A stretch of DNA of 64,000 nucleotides from Apiotrichum sp. Y4204. Lineage: Eukaryota > Basidiomycota > Tremellomycetes > Trichosporonales > Trichosporonaceae. Of the stretch, positions 1 through 12,760 are shown piece by piece. The notes below the pieces were generated by a model that saw only the letters and a program-made list of their open reading frames with translations, ran no database searches and had not been told where the DNA came from. Every line of letters begins with the position of its first letter. Within the stretch, counting starts at the first letter, position 1. The stretch covers positions 186,001-250,000 of the forward strand of contig JAMYHL010000010.1 of the NCBI GenBank assembly GCA_025531455.1, written 5' to 3'. The translations under genes were made by a program, and so were the position numbers.

Positions 1-3000
1 GTGAAGTGAAGCTGAGAACTGAGAGAGCGAATGCAAACACGAGGAAACCAAGAAATGACGCGATGGAGAAGTGACACAAAGAACGGTTGAGATGCGATGG
101 TGTGTAATGACGATGGCTGGCGGATAGTGACAGTCACAAAGTGTTGCAGCAAGGGGTTGTGGGATGAGTGGATGTCGATGCAGTTGGTGTGTACAGTGGC
201 CCAGGCTGGCGGTCTACGTCGGGCAAGGGGCGAAACGTGTGTCGAAGAGGATAGGCTATCGCTCTGGCCAACGCTCCTCTCTATCACTCTCAGTGACTCG
301 GACACGACACTTTTCCTCTTTGGATCTCTGTCGGCGGCGGTGGTGGTGGTGAAGTTGTGTGCAGTCGCAGCAGCGGCCGTGCTTGTAGGAACAGGTCGAA
401 AACTGTTAAACTGGAAGTGGAAGGCGCGAGACAGGAAAGGCGAAAAGGAGGGGCGGAGGCGGAGGCGGAGGAAGGGGGAGAAGGGAGGGGAAGGGATATG
501 GGAAGAGGAACGAGAAGGCCGGAAAAGTGGGAAACGATTGGAAAGCGGAGGAGAGAGAGAAAGAGACAAGAAAAGACGGAGAGGGAATCGGCGGTGTGGG
601 TGTGAGATGTGTTTGTCAATCAATGTCGGAGTGCGCGCACTCAGTGTGCAACCACCACCGGCGCAGCTGCAACGCCGCGCTGTGTCAATTAATGAGACCG
701 AGCTCCAGTCCGTCCGGTGCCAGTTTGTTGCATCTGGCGTCCGCCCAGCCCTGGATACCAATGCATTCGCGAACTCTGTGCAGCCAACTATCACTGCTTG
801 AGCATGTTGCGCTGCTCAACGGTTGCCACTGTGCGGAGGTCAAGACCGCCCCGAGACAAAAGACTAGACTACCAAACTATATGGGCCTATATGGGGTGGC
901 CATGCTTTGTGTGCTGGAGGGCGCCGATTGCCGTGTTGCAGGGCCGCAGCACTCATGGGCCATGGGCCCACAGCCCACGGCACGCAGGCGTGGTGTGGGG
1001 GAGCAACGGCGCAACGGCCGGGGGGGTGCGGACCGAGGCACGGTGAAAGACAAAGGCACGGTACGACCATCACTTAAGGGACGACGCGCAAGGGACAGGG
1101 GGAGAGGGGGGAGGGGCCCGGGCGCGAGAGGGGCGCCGGGGCAGGCAATGGGGCGAGAGTGGCAACCAGGTGAGCCGTGAACAGATCCAACAGGCCAACG
1201 GGTCTCTTGGCGACACTGGAAATTCTGTAACTGCACACATCCTCCACCACGAATCCTCTGGGCTGTGGTCATGTTATGTGGCTAGCATGAAGAGCAGATG
1301 CTCTCGGCGTGCACTTGCGCACTTTGTGGGCTGGGTGGCGGCTCTTGGCATACCAGATGCTTGGCACAGCCAGACTTCCTAAAATGCCACTGCTCTGCTG
1401 TACATGCTCAGCTTGGCCGCACCGCGCCGCGCCGCACTGCGCAGCCTGTGTCGTGGGAAGTCTGCACTCAAACCGTTCTTATTTTTTCTGCATTGGCAGA
1501 ATGAAACGTGGGCTCTGTCTTGATGTGGACATGCAGAATGCAGCACTTGACAGTCATGGCAAGCAATGGTCGTGCATGCTCTCAGGAAGTGGGCGGGATA
1601 GCGAGAGGCTCCTGGAGCATGAGAATTTACCTAGGGCGTCACGGCGCGAGACACAGGGTCGGGCATTAGCGGGGAGGGTTTGATCGTTCATTGCGACTCC
1701 GACGTGGACGAGCCTGCCATGGCCTGCCATTTGCGCGCATATACAAGATCCATTGGTCCAGCACTGGTGGCCACTATGGGACTACGACGAGACCGCACCA
1801 TTGCGGTGTTGCCCGAGTGCTGTAGAGCTCGGAGCGCGGAGCGTTGCACTGCGCCGAGTTGTTTACTCCGCGGGTCGCCGCGCTGATCAGTGGACCAGTG
1901 GTGGGCGCGATCGGGATCATCTTGGGTCTGATCACCGTGCCAGGCACAGCGGAGGTGGATTCTGGATCGGCTGGAACCAGGAGAACTTTGTAGGAGGCCC
2001 ACTTGCTCATTCTCTGATCCGTTACTCAACAGCTCCACTGCGCTGATCCGTTGACCTGCATGACCCCGTTCGCATGGTTTCATCGCAGGACGCGGTGGGC
2101 GGTGTACATCAGCGTCATCAAGGTCGGAGCATGGTGGCTCTGCTCGCCGTCCTCCGCTCACGACGCGTCGCCGGCCTATCGGGTCCAGCACACACCAAGT
2201 GGCCGCCACACAACAGATCCACCCGAGATGCGATCGCGAGGCGCGCAAGGCATGATGCGTGCGAACCGCATCGCATTCACGTCCTTGTGTATTCGAAGGC
2301 GTTTGGGCTCCCCCAGTTTTCATACTGCTACATCACCGTCGCAGTGTTTGATGCTATACAACTACTTTGAGCGGCAACATTCCCGACCCACCGCTCTCGG
2401 CGCCGGAGTGCAGCAGCTCTATCCCGAATTTACCGACCGCGACGGCCGGCCCGTTCGAGCTATCCAGCGGGGCACGCCACACGGCATGCACGGCACATCA
2501 TGGCGGCAAAACTGATTCCACCCAGGAAACGCCTACAGTACACGGTTGTGCTCAATTGGCGCTAACTTCCGATCGCGCCTCGAGCCAACAACAGCCACTC
2601 CCGAACTTTCCTCCATTTAGATGCGCTATCGGCACAGCAGACGACGCACGCCCGCGTCACCCGCGGGGAATGTGCGCTCCCAAACTTGCATATCGCAGCT
2701 TTTGCAAGCTCCAAGCTCCCATGTTTCCAAGATTGCACGCAAGCTTTCCAGGCTGGTTGCTCGCTATGCGGACCCTGCGTGCCGACGCCGGACGCCGGAG
2801 GTCGGAGTGACGTGCCCTGTGGCCCGGTGCCGGAGCGCGTCTACAGCCAGCCACAAACATGAGCTTACGGATCCAATGATGTCAGATGCTGCTGCATGTT
2901 CGCTGGGATGGAAAGTTAACTACATAGTTTCAGCCTAGTGGCCTACGCTGTCCTTCTGTCCTTCTGGAACGACGTGCCGCGTCGGCCGCCTGATCCGGCT

Positions 3001-5577
3001 GTACCATATGCCATATTTACCAGCAATGGAAAGCGGTTGCTCCTATGCCGGGTGAAGTTTCCGAACAAGCTAATCGATCCGAGGTTAGCCATCTACAGTA
3101 CCTCTTCAGGATATCCGAGTTCCAGGGCGGCGTTGCAACTCCACCGGTGTGCTGCGACAGGGTCGCCGCACACCGGTGGGTGGCTAGCATTTGCAGGTAC
3201 TCTGGTGGCGCGATCCGCATGAATTGCGGCCGTGCGGTGTTAAGTATATCAGTGTCGGGTGCCGGGTGCGAGTATTGTGTACGGGCGGGCGGGGTATTGA
3301 GTCGCCTCGTGTGATTTGTGATCTCCGCGCGGCGGAATTGTCTCGGATGTCGGGGGTGCGCGGGTGGGCGGGTGTGGCTGGACAGGATGGTCGAAATCAT
3401 CACAAACCATCACGAACGGTGCGACAAGCGGCGGTCGACAATGACATCGGTGGTTCCTCTACTTCTGGTGATGACTTGTGCGCGTGCCGCAACTTCGGTA
3501 TCGCGTTCCGCAATGTCTTGTCGCGTTCCATGTGGCCTAGCGTTGCGGATGTAGCTGTGGATATTGACGTGTCTGCCACTCCCTCGCCTCTTGGGTCGGG
3601 CCGAGACATCGAGACCGGCAGACGTGTGGTTGAGAGGAATTCTCGCCGCCTCTCAGAGCGATCAGCTGGTGTGGCTACGGCAGAGGGGCCGTCGGATACC
3701 CAGATGCAACTGTGTGGCCTGTGACGGAGTACGTTCTCCGACCAGGCGAGAGTCGCTGCCTCATGCTTCACTCGGTGTGCCGTACAGAAGAATGAAACAC
3801 GACCAACGCGGGAGTAGTGAGCGGCCCACATCTGGAAGTGGGGCAGAAGATAAATGCCACGGAGCGGATGCGACCTCATAATAGATGGCGAGCGATAGAG
3901 TTGCCAAGAATCGGCCTCGGGACCATCACTCGGCAGCAAACCATCCACCGATCCCGGTCCATTGACCCCACTCTTCGCAACGACGCAAACACGCTGAGAA
4001 CGGAAATTTCATTGAGTACTCTGCGCGGTTCGACCCCGATCGGCAAACGTACATGTCGTAATACATGCCTGTCCGGTACTGTATGCATAACGTGTAATCC
4101 TAGTGGTGGTCCGGTGGTGATTATTTGGACTATTTTTGGTTATTTTATGTCTTGTTGTTTTGCTTTCGGTTCGTCTACTTGGGCTTCCAATCTGCTCTGG
4201 CTGGTGTTACAGTTTTGCTAGCTTACTTTTCCCGGTCGCGATACAGTATTTGCGCGACGCGCTCAGTAGCGCCAGGCGGACGCGCCGCCCTGAGACTGCA
4301 CTAAAAATCCAGCGAACTCAACTCTAACGACGTGAACTTTGCTCCATGACGCTTTGTTCCGTTTGTGCGGCGCGGCGCGTATGGTGGGGCAGAATGCTGA
4401 TCTGCCATCTTTCGTCACGATCCCTTACCAGCTTAGCTTGGCCTCGCCCCGACCGAAGTTCCATTCCTCTTGTTTGATTCTCGACACTGGGAGCAATTGC
4501 TCATCACCCTCCATCCGAGAAGTCCTCCGTCCACCGGTCATGAAGACACGATACAAGGTTGTCGTGATGTCAGCGTTATCTGTGACCTTAACCAACAGAC
4601 CCAGTGGCCGGTGGCTCGTTCACGTCTTACCTTGATAACATGAGGAGGAAGCTGTAAGTACGTGTCCCTTACACTGACGCATATTGAAGCAAGAAGGCTC
4701 CACATGTTTTACACGCTCCGCAGGAGGACAATATAGTATCGGTTCGGGATGTATCATGACGCGACGAGCAGAACTCACATATATATACACATGGCTCACA
4801 CCCGACTGACATTTCCACTGATCGACGGCTGAAGAGCAGCACCCCCGTCCCTGCGCAGTTCAAGCACACCACAGCGCCTGACGCGTTGAGGCCCCAATGT
4901 CTCACTGCTCACTGATCACTGATCACTGAACTTGCGAAGCTACGAACCTACAGTAGCGCATCTCCGCTGCGCCCGCAGCGCGGTGATCCGTGCCCTGTTT
5001 TCGTCATGTCCGACGCGTCGTTCCCAGGCCCCAGTGGCCAATGGTCAGTAGGTCCGTGCGCGCTCGGGGCACTGAGAAGCATAAAATGACAAGCGGCCAC
5101 AAAGGGGGGTGATTCGCGGCCGCAGCAAGCGCCGGAGAGTGTCGAATGAGGCGTAAGGGATCGGCGCTGCTCGAAGGGATCGCCGAGCTGTGCGCCCCGA
5201 ATACTCCACTCCGTGCTCCAAACAATAAACACAAATGCGATGCGATGAGGTCGTGGGAAGCGATGGCTTGGACACGCAGGGCGGGGGGTGATTCTCGCGC
5301 CTGTATTTTTGGGTCCTGTGGGATCCGTGCGGGGATCTGTGCGACTCATTTCAAAGCAAACATGTCTTCTCGTTGGTCAGAGCGCGGTGACGACGGCGAG
5401 TGGCTGTGGTGGAGCATGGATCATGTGGAGAGGACACGGTACACGGCCACACGGGCGTGATGGACACAACGCCCGCTCGATCCTCGTATCTCATTTAATG
5501 TTTACTGTTTACATTTTTTCCTTCCTCCATCTCCCCCATCTGTTTACCTTTCTCCTCATTCCAAAAGCGCATTCCCA
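1..5577. other. Gene-free stretch; leader-like DNA at left end
   Basis: No open frame here looks like a real protein: all are short, overlapping and low-complexity. Bases ~415-600 are almost pure purine on the + strand, so the - strand is CT-rich. In this window CT-rich DNA lies just upstream of starts (GH128, Ecl1 and GATA genes). The left end is therefore probably the promoter/leader of a gene transcribed leftward off the window; this is inference. A TATATATA-like run sits near 4780-4790 with no evident gene attached. The last ~90 bases before 5578 are T/C-rich and form the leader of the GH128 gene. Confidence 0.5.
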
Positions 5578-7057
5578 ATGATCCGCCTTCACCTCGGCCT
5601 CCGCCTCCAGCTTTTCCAGCTGCTCGCCCTCCTCGCCCTCCTGGCAGGCAGCACCGCCTGCAAAACGGGCAAGCGCGGCCTGGCGTGGCCGCACCAGCTC
5701 AACCGCGGCGTGCCGTTCGACGCGTTCCCGCCCAAGCAAATGACGGCGTACTACACATGGACGCCCGAGCCGGTGCGCGGCGCGCCGTTCCCGTTCGTCC
5801 CCATGCTGTGGGGATGCGACGACGCGACTGTGAGGAACTTTACCGCCGCGCTTGACCGCAACTTTGCGATCGACAGCTACAAACCGCCCCTGACAAAGGA
5901 CAAGGCCATCCTCGCCTTCTCCGAGCCCGGGCTCAAGAGCCAGAGTAACTGCACCCCGGCGCAGGCGGCGAAAGTCTGGATGGACCATATCGAGCCGCTC
6001 AAGAAACGCGGATACCGCCTCGGCACGCCCGCCGTCACCATCAGCGAGAGCGGGCACGCGTGGCTCCTCGAGTGGTTTGTGCAGTGCACGGCGTGCCACC
6101 CCGACTTCCTCGCCATCCACTGGGTGAGTCTGCAGAGGGATTATGCTGATGGCAGTATGGCACCAGCTTTGACGACCTCCAGGAAAAGCTCACTGGATAC
6201 CACGATGCCTTCAAGATGCCCATCTGGCTGACTGGTGAGTGGCGGCAGTGTGAGGTGATAGGTGTCAACGTGGAAAATGCCGAACAGGGAGGAGAGTGTA
6301 ACCAGACAACTGGGATATGGGATTCTGTCCCATGGTGTGACGCGCTGCGCCGCAAATGGCATGAGTATGGAGACCTGTCCATCCACAGCTCACTCGGTCC
6401 GCCGGCGTCAGTAGCCCACTACTTTCCGGCGATCACACCCATAACACCGGGTCACGATCCATAAATCCAAATCTTTTCCCGACGCCCGACACCCGCAGAC
6501 TACATCTAACGCCAGAATTCGCTGCGCAGCGCTTCACCAACGAGGAGCACGCGCCGGACCCGACCGCGCCCCAGCCGTCGTTGCTGGAAGTCACGAGCAT
6601 TCTCAACCAGTCGATGAATTGGCTCGACTCGACTGACTGGATCGAGCGCTATTTCTGGTATGGCGCCATGTATGATATGGTGAGTGAGAGACGGCGGATG
6701 GGTGAAGTTCGATCAGGCTGAGATTGGGATACTGGGAAGCTGGGATGTGCGGGCTGGTCACTCGTATCGGCTAGGCTGTCGCATGTCGTAGGCATCCTGA
6801 GCTCCGGAGCTTCTCGCCACACCTGGTGCTTCCTGCGCCCCATAAGAGTCAGCCCCTGCGCCAAGACCGCTGCTAACATACAGCAAACCCTCAACCCGTT
6901 CAACTCGCTCTTCAACGCGGACAACCGCACCGGCAAGCTCAACGCGCTCGGCGAGCTGTACGTCAAGGAGGGGTGCAACAACGGGGCGGGGCGGGTATCT
7001 GGCCTCAATGCGGGCATGTTTGTCGCGACGGCGCTGGCGCTGCTATTTGTTGTCTGA
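5578..7057 (+). CDS. GH128-type (asl1-like) glycoside hydrolase, secreted, probably GPI-anchored
   Basis: Predicted cell-surface glycoside hydrolase of the Glyco_hydro_cc (GH128) family, whose known members cleave beta-1,3-glucan. Four exons, 5578-6123, 6156-6234, 6516-6679 and 6884-7057, join in frame to 320 residues. Residues 1-25 are a hydrophobic signal peptide. The mature part opens with KRGLAWP, a hallmark of the family. The two expected acidic residues are E116 (in FSEP) and E209 (in WLTEFA); the E209 codon is split by the 281-nt second intron. Potential N-glycosylation sites include NFT near residue 87. The C-terminus ends in a short hydrophobic run (MFVATALALLFVV) after a small-residue stretch, the form of a GPI-attachment signal, which suggests wall or membrane anchoring. 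Introns 2 and 3 (281 and 204 nt) are longer than most here. It converges on the HUA1-like gene. Family call strong; substrate and anchoring inferred. Confidence 0.88.
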
Positions 7058-7446
7058 GTACGGCTGTAGAGTCACCAAGATCAGAGGTGAACAGTGAGAG
7101 TGTAGCGAGCAGTACGTAGTACTGCGTGAGTAAAGTAAAGTATCTCGAGCTAGATAGATGTCTCCCGCAGCTGTACGACGAGACCGTGATAATGAATGAC
7201 CTTGAACTATGTATGACTGTGGCTCTCGAATGCCACACTGCGCGTTTTGATCCCTGTCAACGGGGCATACAACTCGTAAACTCGTGAACTTGGGCCGTGC
7301 GATGAACGACCTATCATTTCCAACTCTTGTCCGTTGTCCGTGTGTCGAACCTTGTCCCACGCTTGGATGTCAGGCGGGACCACAGGGCCGAAGCTCGAGC
7401 CCTGGCAGGCCGACCGAAGCTTAATCGCTGCCCATCCCGCCTAGGC
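7058..7446. other. Convergent 3' flanks of the GH128 and HUA1-like genes
   Basis: 389 bp between two converging stop codons. It should hold both 3' UTRs and polyadenylation signals. No further coding or RNA gene was seen. Confidence 0.5.
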
Positions 7447-8527
7447 CTAAAACACACGCCCGAGGCCGCGGCACTGGGGACACTGGCGCTCGTCGAAGAT
7501 GAGGAAGTTGAAGCTCATCTCCGTGCCGCTCCCACTACAGCGCTGGCACAGTCTGCGTGTCAGTCCCGCACATAACAGTTCCACGCGGTACTTACCGTCC
7601 ACCGATGCGCGGGTCTCCCGGCTGGACGTAAAGCGCATTCGGCGGCGCGGGCGCACCATACTGCGCATACTGGATATTGGGCGGGCGGTGGTACTGCTGC
7701 GGCGACGGCGCATACTGCTGTGGAGAGGGGTACTGCCCCGGCGGCGCGGGCGAGTGCGGGCCCGCAGACTGGCGGACAGGCAGAGGCCGCTGGAAGTTTG
7801 TCGCCTCGGTAGTGGACGAGTTTGCGCCGGGCCGCGGCGCTATCGCGTACGAGTGCGCGAGCGCAGAGTTGAACGCCTTGCCATACTTTCTCCAATCGCT
7901 CGCGCACGGATTGCTCGGGTCCGCGTACTTGTACCCCGTGTTCCCGCACTTGGAACAGTAGTGGCCCTTTGGATACACGAGGAGCTGGCCACCACGGAGG
8001 AGCGGGCGGCCCGGAACAGGCGTCTCGGTCGGGGTGCGGTCTCCGGGTGCGCCGGTCTGTAGTGGTGGCGGGCGCGGCGGGCCCGTCGTCGGATGCTGGT
8101 AGTGCGAGCCGTTGGGATGCTGTGGTGGTGGTGGGGGACGGGACATCTGGCCGGGATACGACTGCCACCCGGGACGCGGCGGCGGTCCAGAAGGGGAGGG
8201 GTATCGCTGTCCGTATCCGACGCCGACGCCGGGAACGACTTCGCCGCCAGTCGGGGTATACTGCATCGGCCGGGTAACGCGGTCAGGCATGGGAGGCGGG
8301 CCCGAAAAGTCCATACGCGCCGGGCCGGCCGCGACCCGCAGATCGTTGTTCGAGACCGCGGCGGCGTACGGCGGCGGCGCTTCCTCTGGTATCGCGACGT
8401 CGAGCGAGTCGCGCCGCGGCCGCTCGGCCGGCGGTCCGGGGGCAGTTGCGCTGCTTGGCGTACTGGAGCTCGGTCCGTTCGCGCCCTCCGCGCCTCTTGT
8501 CCCCGCCGTATCGTTCGCTGTCGCCAT
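7447..8527 (-). CDS. HUA1: Hua1-like proline-rich cytoplasmic zinc-finger protein
   Basis: Homologue of yeast Hua1, a cytoplasmic protein with DnaJ-like zinc-binding motifs implicated in actin-patch/ubiquitin-linked functions. Two exons, 8527-7596 and 7552-7447, flank a 43-nt intron and encode 345 residues. The first two thirds are disordered and rich in Pro, Gly and Gln, with a PPPY motif (a possible WW-domain/Rsp5 ligand) near residue 53. Cys pairs follow: YCSKCGNTGYK near residue 190, and the C-terminal CQRCSGSG and CPQCRGLGRVF. The C-terminal block lies in exon 2, and its ending on GRVF matches the family. The start at 8527 follows a CT-rich leader. An upstream in-frame ATG at 8725 would add 66 leader-like residues and is not preferred. 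Biochemical role in this fungus unknown. Confidence 0.85.
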
Positions 8528-8971
8528 AATGGGTGGGAGTGGGAATGGAGGAGTGTGTGCAAGTGGAAGAGTGAAGAGTTGTGAATGAGAGTTTTGGCTT
8601 GTGAGATGCAGATGGTCGGGTGGCACGAACCTGTACAGGATCTCTGGTTGCTGCTGGCTTCGATGACGCAGGCACAGCACAGCACACCAGCCCACACTTT
8701 TTGCATCCAGGGGCGGTGCTGCCATTCATACCTCGCACATCACTCATACCATCTCGATATCTCGAGTACCTTAGCTACTACAGTATCTCGTCCCCGATTC
8801 TAAACGGCCGAGGCGACTGCATCCTTGCAAGGCTCCTACCCGAGCTCAGGAGAGGCTGACGGGTTCGCTGGTTGCCCCCCGGCGCTGCGGCGCCCGGGGG
8901 AACCGAGCAGGTGGCAAATATAAGCGGTGTCAAGGCTCAAAAAGTTCGGCTGGAGGAACTGAATCCTCGGT
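8528..8971. promoter_or_regulatory. Upstream region of HUA1-like gene and tRNA 3' flank
   Basis: About 440 bp between the HUA1-like start and the tRNA 3' end, both on the minus strand. It should contain the HUA1 promoter and leader. CT-rich bases (minus sense) lie just upstream of 8527. Confidence 0.4.
8939..8943 (-). terminator. Candidate RNA polymerase III terminator for tRNA-Leu
   Basis: Five T residues on the minus strand, 29 nt downstream of the mature tRNA 3' end. An oligo-T run is the Pol III termination signal. The distance is a little longer than usual and the run is short, so readthrough is possible. Confidence 0.45.
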
Positions 8972-9059
8972 TGACGAGAGTGGGATTCGAACCCACGTCC
9001 GAAGACTGCGGAAGGGATAAACCTTAACACAGCGCCTTAGACCGCTCGGCCATCTCGCC
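8972..9059 (-). tRNA. tRNA-Leu, anticodon AAG, with a ~10-nt intron
   Basis: The minus strand folds as a class II tRNA. The 7-bp acceptor stem pairs GGCGAGA with TCTCGTC (one G-U pair), followed by discriminator A. The D arm carries the Leu-type TGGCCGAGCGGTCTAAGGC. The anticodon stem CTGTG/CGCAG closes only if about 10 nt (TTTATCCCTT) directly after position 37 are removed, giving loop TTAAGGC with anticodon AAG. The variable arm is a short GTC-TTCG-GAC hairpin. The T arm is GTGGG-TTCGAAT-CCCAC and doubles as the B box. An intron one base 3' of the anticodon is the standard eukaryotic position. Length is 88 nt with the intron. CCA is not encoded, as expected. Confidence 0.93.
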
Positions 9060-12000
9060 GTTGACGAATTTTGGAAAGCTTGGTTGTCCGCTAGGCTTAG
9101 CATGCCGAGAATTGCCTGCCCGAGAATGAGGCGCACCGAGACGCACCGAGATTACTCGAGTCTCGGGATTACGGGTTGGGGATGCTCAAGACGCTAGGAG
9201 GGGGCTGATAGCAAGATAGGGGACTCTTTCCGCTGTGGAAGAACAAGTAACTGGAACTAAATTCGCATCTGTATTTGCCAGGACATTCTCGGAGCGAAGC
9301 AATTCTCGGCGAGTGTGATTTCCTCGGCGGTGCCTTTGGGGGCTTGTTATCAATGGTATCTGTACTATGCTACGCAGCGCCGTTTGTGTACTGTCGTTCA
9401 AATTGTTCTGCATGCAGCATCCATACCATCTGGCCTCTACAGGCTGTATCATGACCCGGCATCAATATACCGTACTCCGTCTAATGCTAGATGAGTGTAC
9501 ATGTGTTTGGAACGCGGTGTGCCACCACGGTCAGCGAGCTCTGAACAGGCGACCCAAGCTGTGTGCGGCTAAAGATCCCAGATTCCCCGAGCCCTTGATG
9601 CTGGGAACAGAGGAGCAGCGACCACTACCAATCCACGCTCGTCCTCCCGCCCTGTGCAACAGTGGATGTAGCTGTTGCACCCCACGCCGATATCCGCATC
9701 ATGGCACCCACACACCGCGGCAGATGCGCCAGCCTCGTCAGTGTCGCCTACTGTACCTCTTCAGCGATGCGTTCAACCAGTTATCTCGGCCGCCAAGGCC
9801 ATTCCCTGCCGCGAGCGGTGTATTCAGCTTCCTCTAGTGTCCGGGTATTGCTGTACGCGCGGCATTGCACTCACGCATCGACCGCAGACCAACTCGCCAG
9901 CCAACAAGCACGGGACAGAAGCCCTATCGGACCGCCGGCGCGGGCCGTGGAGGGTGGGGGCTCGGCAAGTCGGCAAACCCCCAGACCGAGAATGTAAATG
10001 TACACCGAGGCACCGAGCTCCGAGCTCCAACCTCCAGGCTCCGAGATACCGCGGTTGCGCTCCGGCTGGAATCTGTGGGAACTGGGAACGGATGGGGACA
10101 TACGTCACGGGATCATGGTCCAGATCCGCTGCTGGATCTTCGAACTTCGATCTTCGAGTTCTTCCTTGACGACACGCGGACTGGAGGCAGTAGGCGCGCT
10201 TGGCGAGGATACCGGGCCGAAGACGGATGTCCGCTCTCCTAGCTGCGGGAAATCGCGACGATGTCGATGATGGCGACGACGATCGAGATGATCGTGTTTG
10301 TCAGTTCTGGTCCCATCTGGCCCGACGTACTGTCGACGTGTCGAGCGATGTGTTGCAGTGTTTGATGGCGCCGAAAGCTTTAGACGAATCACCGTCACAT
10401 CAGCGGACGCCGCTTCGCTGACAGTCAGCGCTTATCGCGAAGCGATGTGGGGATAATGGGCCGATTATCGATGAATCTGGGGCTAGATGTCGTGGCGCAC
10501 GCGTGCCCATTCCGCGACAACGAAGAACGGAGGACGGAGCAGGCCGGCTCGCACCGAACAACCCCACTGAGAGTAGTAGCGGCGTCCGCCGCCTGCATAC
10601 ATGCGAGCAAGCCAGCCAACGAGGGATCGAGGGACCCAACTGTGAAAGGGATGTTGACCAGCGGCGGTCGTCGCCATGACCGCGGAATGCTACCGAGTCC
10701 CTGATAGCCCTGATGATAGGGAGGTCGCGGCCCAGATGTTCGGAATAGCGTGACTATCGACCCATCGAGGTCAATGGCTCGAATCATGGTGTCATGGCTT
10801 GGAAGTTGAAGGATCAAAGGATGATGAATCGACGAGCGGCTTTGGGTCTCTATCAGCAGCTCAGTAGTCGATGAATCAGTATCCAGTGCCCGATGCGCTG
10901 TGCCCAGTGCCAGCAACGGAAGCGGGCCGTTGACAGTGGTTGACTACCATTCCTGTATTTGGCGGTGGCACGGTGCAGGCGACTGAGCACCTGCACTGAT
11001 CGCGAGCTGAAAGGGAGCAGTAGTCCATCGAGCGACGAGCGATTAGTGATCAGTGACCCCACCCGATCAAAGGGCGCGCTCGTGGCGGTCTCACCAGCCA
11101 TGCCACTCACCTCCCGTCACCCCACCCATACAGCCAAGGGGTGCCACCGCCCGCAATCGACCACAACGGCCGCACCCGGATTGATGCTGGAGCCACGATG
11201 CAGAATGAAGTTCAAAAAGTCAATGGACGGGGGAGGGGGGGACGGCCGTGCATACCCAAAGTGAGCTGTTATGTATTCTGCCTGGTGTTTGTTGTGCGTG
11301 AGCTATCTCCGGTCGGAGGTGGACGACCTCATAGTGCCACAGAGCCACACATGGCATTCATACGTGCCCCAGCGCGCGGCGCACTCCATTCCGGCCGTGC
11401 TGCGCTCTCTTCCTGACGTCCTCCCCCAGAGATGTATCTAAGCGATCTGGCCGAGCGCGCCGAGCGTATCCGCGATAAGCCACGCGCGGCGTGTCATCTC
11501 TATTATCGGCAGCATCGTAGTGCCATGCGTGCCACACAAGACAACCAGGCAGCCAGCGCGGTGTGTGTAGATAGCGCGAGTGCATTCTTCTTCATGGATG
11601 CATGGATGAGGAACAACCCCACAAGAGGGTCTAGAGGGGCTTGAGAGGGGAGTGGGCAGCTTGTGGGACATGGTGGGAAAACAGGGCTCGTCTTGGGGCG
11701 AGGCGGCGGGGACCGCCGCTAGGTGACTGGGTGCCTTTGGCAACTGGCTTGGGGAATCACAGGGAAAAGAGGGGGAAGCCAGAGTGGACTGTCCGGTCCG
11801 CTCGCCTCTTTCTTGCTTTTCGGTCGTCTATCGTCCCACTGAAAGGGGAGTGGTTATTCGAAAATATTACTAGTCCTAATCCGCAGCGAGCTAAATCTCG
11901 GGGTTCTGTTTTGTAATTGAATCCTAATGACATATAGAAAAGCGGGACCGGCCTCCACCATCGGTAATGGCAACTATGTCATCCCACAGCCAAAAGAAAA

Positions 12001-12760
12001 AAGAGCGAGGTGGAAGTCGCCGTCCGTTGGGGACCTCCACTTTATTTGTGGGGGGGAGGCAGCACACCGGGGGCGCTTGCCCTCGCAGCTCCCCCATTGT
12101 GATGAGATTGCCAGACGGAATTGCGAAAACAATGCGACGACGGCTCGACGGCCGCGCGGGCTTGCACCGGTGGCACCGTGGCATGTCCTCGATGAACCCT
12201 CACAGGCCCTCAGATCCTCAGCTGCGCGACGCGGCATTGGACACGGAACGTCTCCCGTGCCCCGGCTCTGGGCGGCTTGCTATGATCGGGCGAGGAGAGC
12301 CCAGAGGCCAGAGGCCACACGGACCACGGGCCACGGCAACGAACGACCCCACAGCCCATGTCGTCGTCGCCAGGTGGTCCTGCAGCCCACTGGGGATTTC
12401 CTTTATATATCGCAACACGTCGTCTTTCTCTTCTTCTTTTTCTTTAGCTCTCTGTAGCTTTAGTGAATAGAACCGTCAACGTCCAACCCCTCGCGGGTCC
12501 CCCACCCCTCCGTCCCTCCTCATCCTCATCTCCGCAACCCCGCACGTCCTCTCTCCTGCCCACCTGTATCTCCAGCCAACAACAACAGTGAGTCCACCCT
12601 GGAGCCGTCGGCCAAACCACCAGCAGTGGCCCCGACGCCAGCCATTGCCGCCGGTACCCCGCATACATCATGCCCCGTCTCATCACGAGATGGTTCCCCC
12701 GCTCGTACTGACTGTCTGCAGCCCTCTACATTCCTTATCGATACGTTTTAATCAGCAAAC
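9060..12760. other. Gene-free stretch upstream of ATP-citrate lyase
   Basis: 3.7 kb with no recognisable protein or RNA gene; open frames on both strands are short and lack coding character. The right end is the ATP-citrate lyase promoter and leader: a TATA-like element near 12403, then a TC-rich leader from ~12420 to 12760. Confidence 0.5.
12403..12410 (+). promoter_or_regulatory. Candidate TATA element for ATP-citrate lyase
   Basis: TTATATAT lies ~350 bp before the start codon and just before a T/C-rich tract that looks like the transcription start zone. Position and sequence fit a TATA box; no other evidence. Confidence 0.35.

Noticed and set aside
97..1180. Open frames of 200+ codons at the left end
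   Set aside because: Derived from purine-rich low-complexity DNA; no codon bias and no domain.
8528..8725. N-terminal extension of the Hua1-like protein from the in-frame ATG at 8725
   Set aside because: The added 66 residues look like translated leader and fit no family member I recall; the ATG at 8527 is more plausible. Not fully excluded.
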